Assembly (NCBI GenBank): GCA_023457325.1
Contig: JAEWLX010000023.1
Coordinates: 1 to 22,989, forward strand
Origin: Bacillota bacterium
GTDB lineage: Bacteria > Bacillota_I > Bacilli_A > RFN20 > CAG-826
DNA length: 22,989 nt
Direction: 5' to 3'
The position numbers were made by a program, and so were the translations under genes. Under the pieces are notes generated by a model. That model had not been told where the DNA came from and searched no databases. It saw only the letters and a program-made list of their open reading frames with translations. This document shows, piece by piece, positions 22,688 to 22,989 of this stretch. The stretch's first letter is position 1, and every line of letters starts with the position of its first letter.

Positions 22688-22989
22688 ATGAAGAAATTTT
22701 GGGCTACTATCACTTCGATGTTCACTAACGCGAAGACCGAACACCTTTATAGTGTCAACGGCCGCGTCCCTTTAATAAAAGCGATTCCCTTTGGTTTACA
22801 ACATGTTCTTTCAATGTTCGTGGCCAATATCACGCCGGTCATCATCGTTTTTAGTCTTGCCGCAGATCCTGAACTTACTGCTCAGGCGATTCGTGGCGCA
22901 ATTTTTATGGCTGGAATCGGAACGATTACGCAAGTGACAATTGGATCACGACTTCCGGTTGTGGTCGGCACATCTTTTACTTTTGTAAG
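22688..22989 (+). CDS. NCS2-family nucleobase (xanthine/uracil-type) permease, N-terminal part
   Basis: The first 100 codons are present and the gene runs off the window. The peptide starts MKKFWATITSMFTNAKTEHL, has GLQHVLSMFVANITPVII (about 37-54), a second hydrophobic stretch with AIRGAIFMAGIGTITQV and then GSRLPVVVGTSFTFV, motifs of the NCS2 (UraA/PbuX/UapA) transporters. These import purine or pyrimidine bases with protons or sodium. It begins one base after the guaD stop without a Shine-Dalgarno, so the two are likely co-translated as a purine-salvage pair. Exact substrate cannot be told from this fragment. Confidence 0.88.
   Translation, partial: MKKFWATITSMFTNAKTEHLYSVNGRVPLIKAIPFGLQHVLSMFVANITPVIIVFSLAADPELTAQAIRGAIFMAGIGTITQVTIGSRLPVVVGTSFTFV

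Noticed and set aside
1..22989. CRISPR arrays, tRNA or rRNA genes, insertion sequences, phage genes, T-box or riboswitch leaders
   Set aside because: I saw no regular direct repeats, no cloverleaf-like stretches, no transposase or integrase motifs, and no leader longer than about 150 bases.

Overview
The window looks like a chromosomal segment of a low-to-moderate GC Gram-positive bacterium of the Bacilli / Erysipelotrichia / Mollicutes-adjacent group. Four things point there. The 5' block alaS-ruvX-yrzB(DUF1292)-greA is a Bacilli arrangement. The order comEA-comEC-holA / rpsT ... lepA ... hemW-hrcA-grpE-dnaK-dnaJ matches the backbone I know from Bacillus subtilis. The heat-shock operon carries CIRCE operators. 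Shine-Dalgarno sequences at transcription-unit starts are strong (AAGGAGG type). UGA is used as a stop (alaS, comEA, comEC, the helicase gene), so this is the standard bacterial code and not that of Mycoplasma or Spiroplasma. Compared with B. subtilis from memory, comEB and the sporulation genes gpr and spoIIP are absent at the expected places, as are the ireB and mltG genes near alaS and greA. This fits a reduced, probably non-sporulating relative.

Layout. (1) 1-1423: end of alaS, then ruvX and a DUF1292 gene in an overlapping operon, then greA with its own promoter and a clear terminator. (2) 1438-5000: a competence-type operon comEA-comEC-holA with overlapping or very close junctions. (3) 4940-8776, minus strand: cysK-cysE-(adenylate-forming ligase with a carrier domain)-rpsT. 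rpsT also has its own promoter, and its terminator lies inside the 3' end of holA. (4) 8776-13980, plus strand: fmt and a fused nuclease/XPD-type iron-sulfur helicase, then lepA. (5) 14017-17297: a promoter followed by a Fic-fold protein whose catalytic motif is destroyed, a small membrane protein, hemW and an RDD membrane protein, closed by a terminator. (6) 17321-22174: a promoter framed by two CIRCE elements, then hrcA-grpE-dnaK-dnaJ with a hairpin between dnaK and dnaJ and a terminator at the end. (7) 22173-22989: a guanine deaminase-like gene and the start of an NCS2 nucleobase permease cut by the window edge, a likely purine-salvage pair.

Most of the window is core housekeeping: translation, tRNA and replication enzymes, chaperones. 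There is no tRNA, rRNA, CRISPR array, insertion sequence or phage gene that I can see, and no gap above about 150 bases between genes. The less ordinary items are the Fic pseudoenzyme with a C-terminal winged helix, the nuclease-helicase fusion, the ligase-carrier protein in a cysteine-synthesis cluster, the second (degenerate) CIRCE, and the rpsT terminator embedded in holA. I did not find a clearly new multi-gene system; the Fic-like protein is the best single candidate for unexplored biology.
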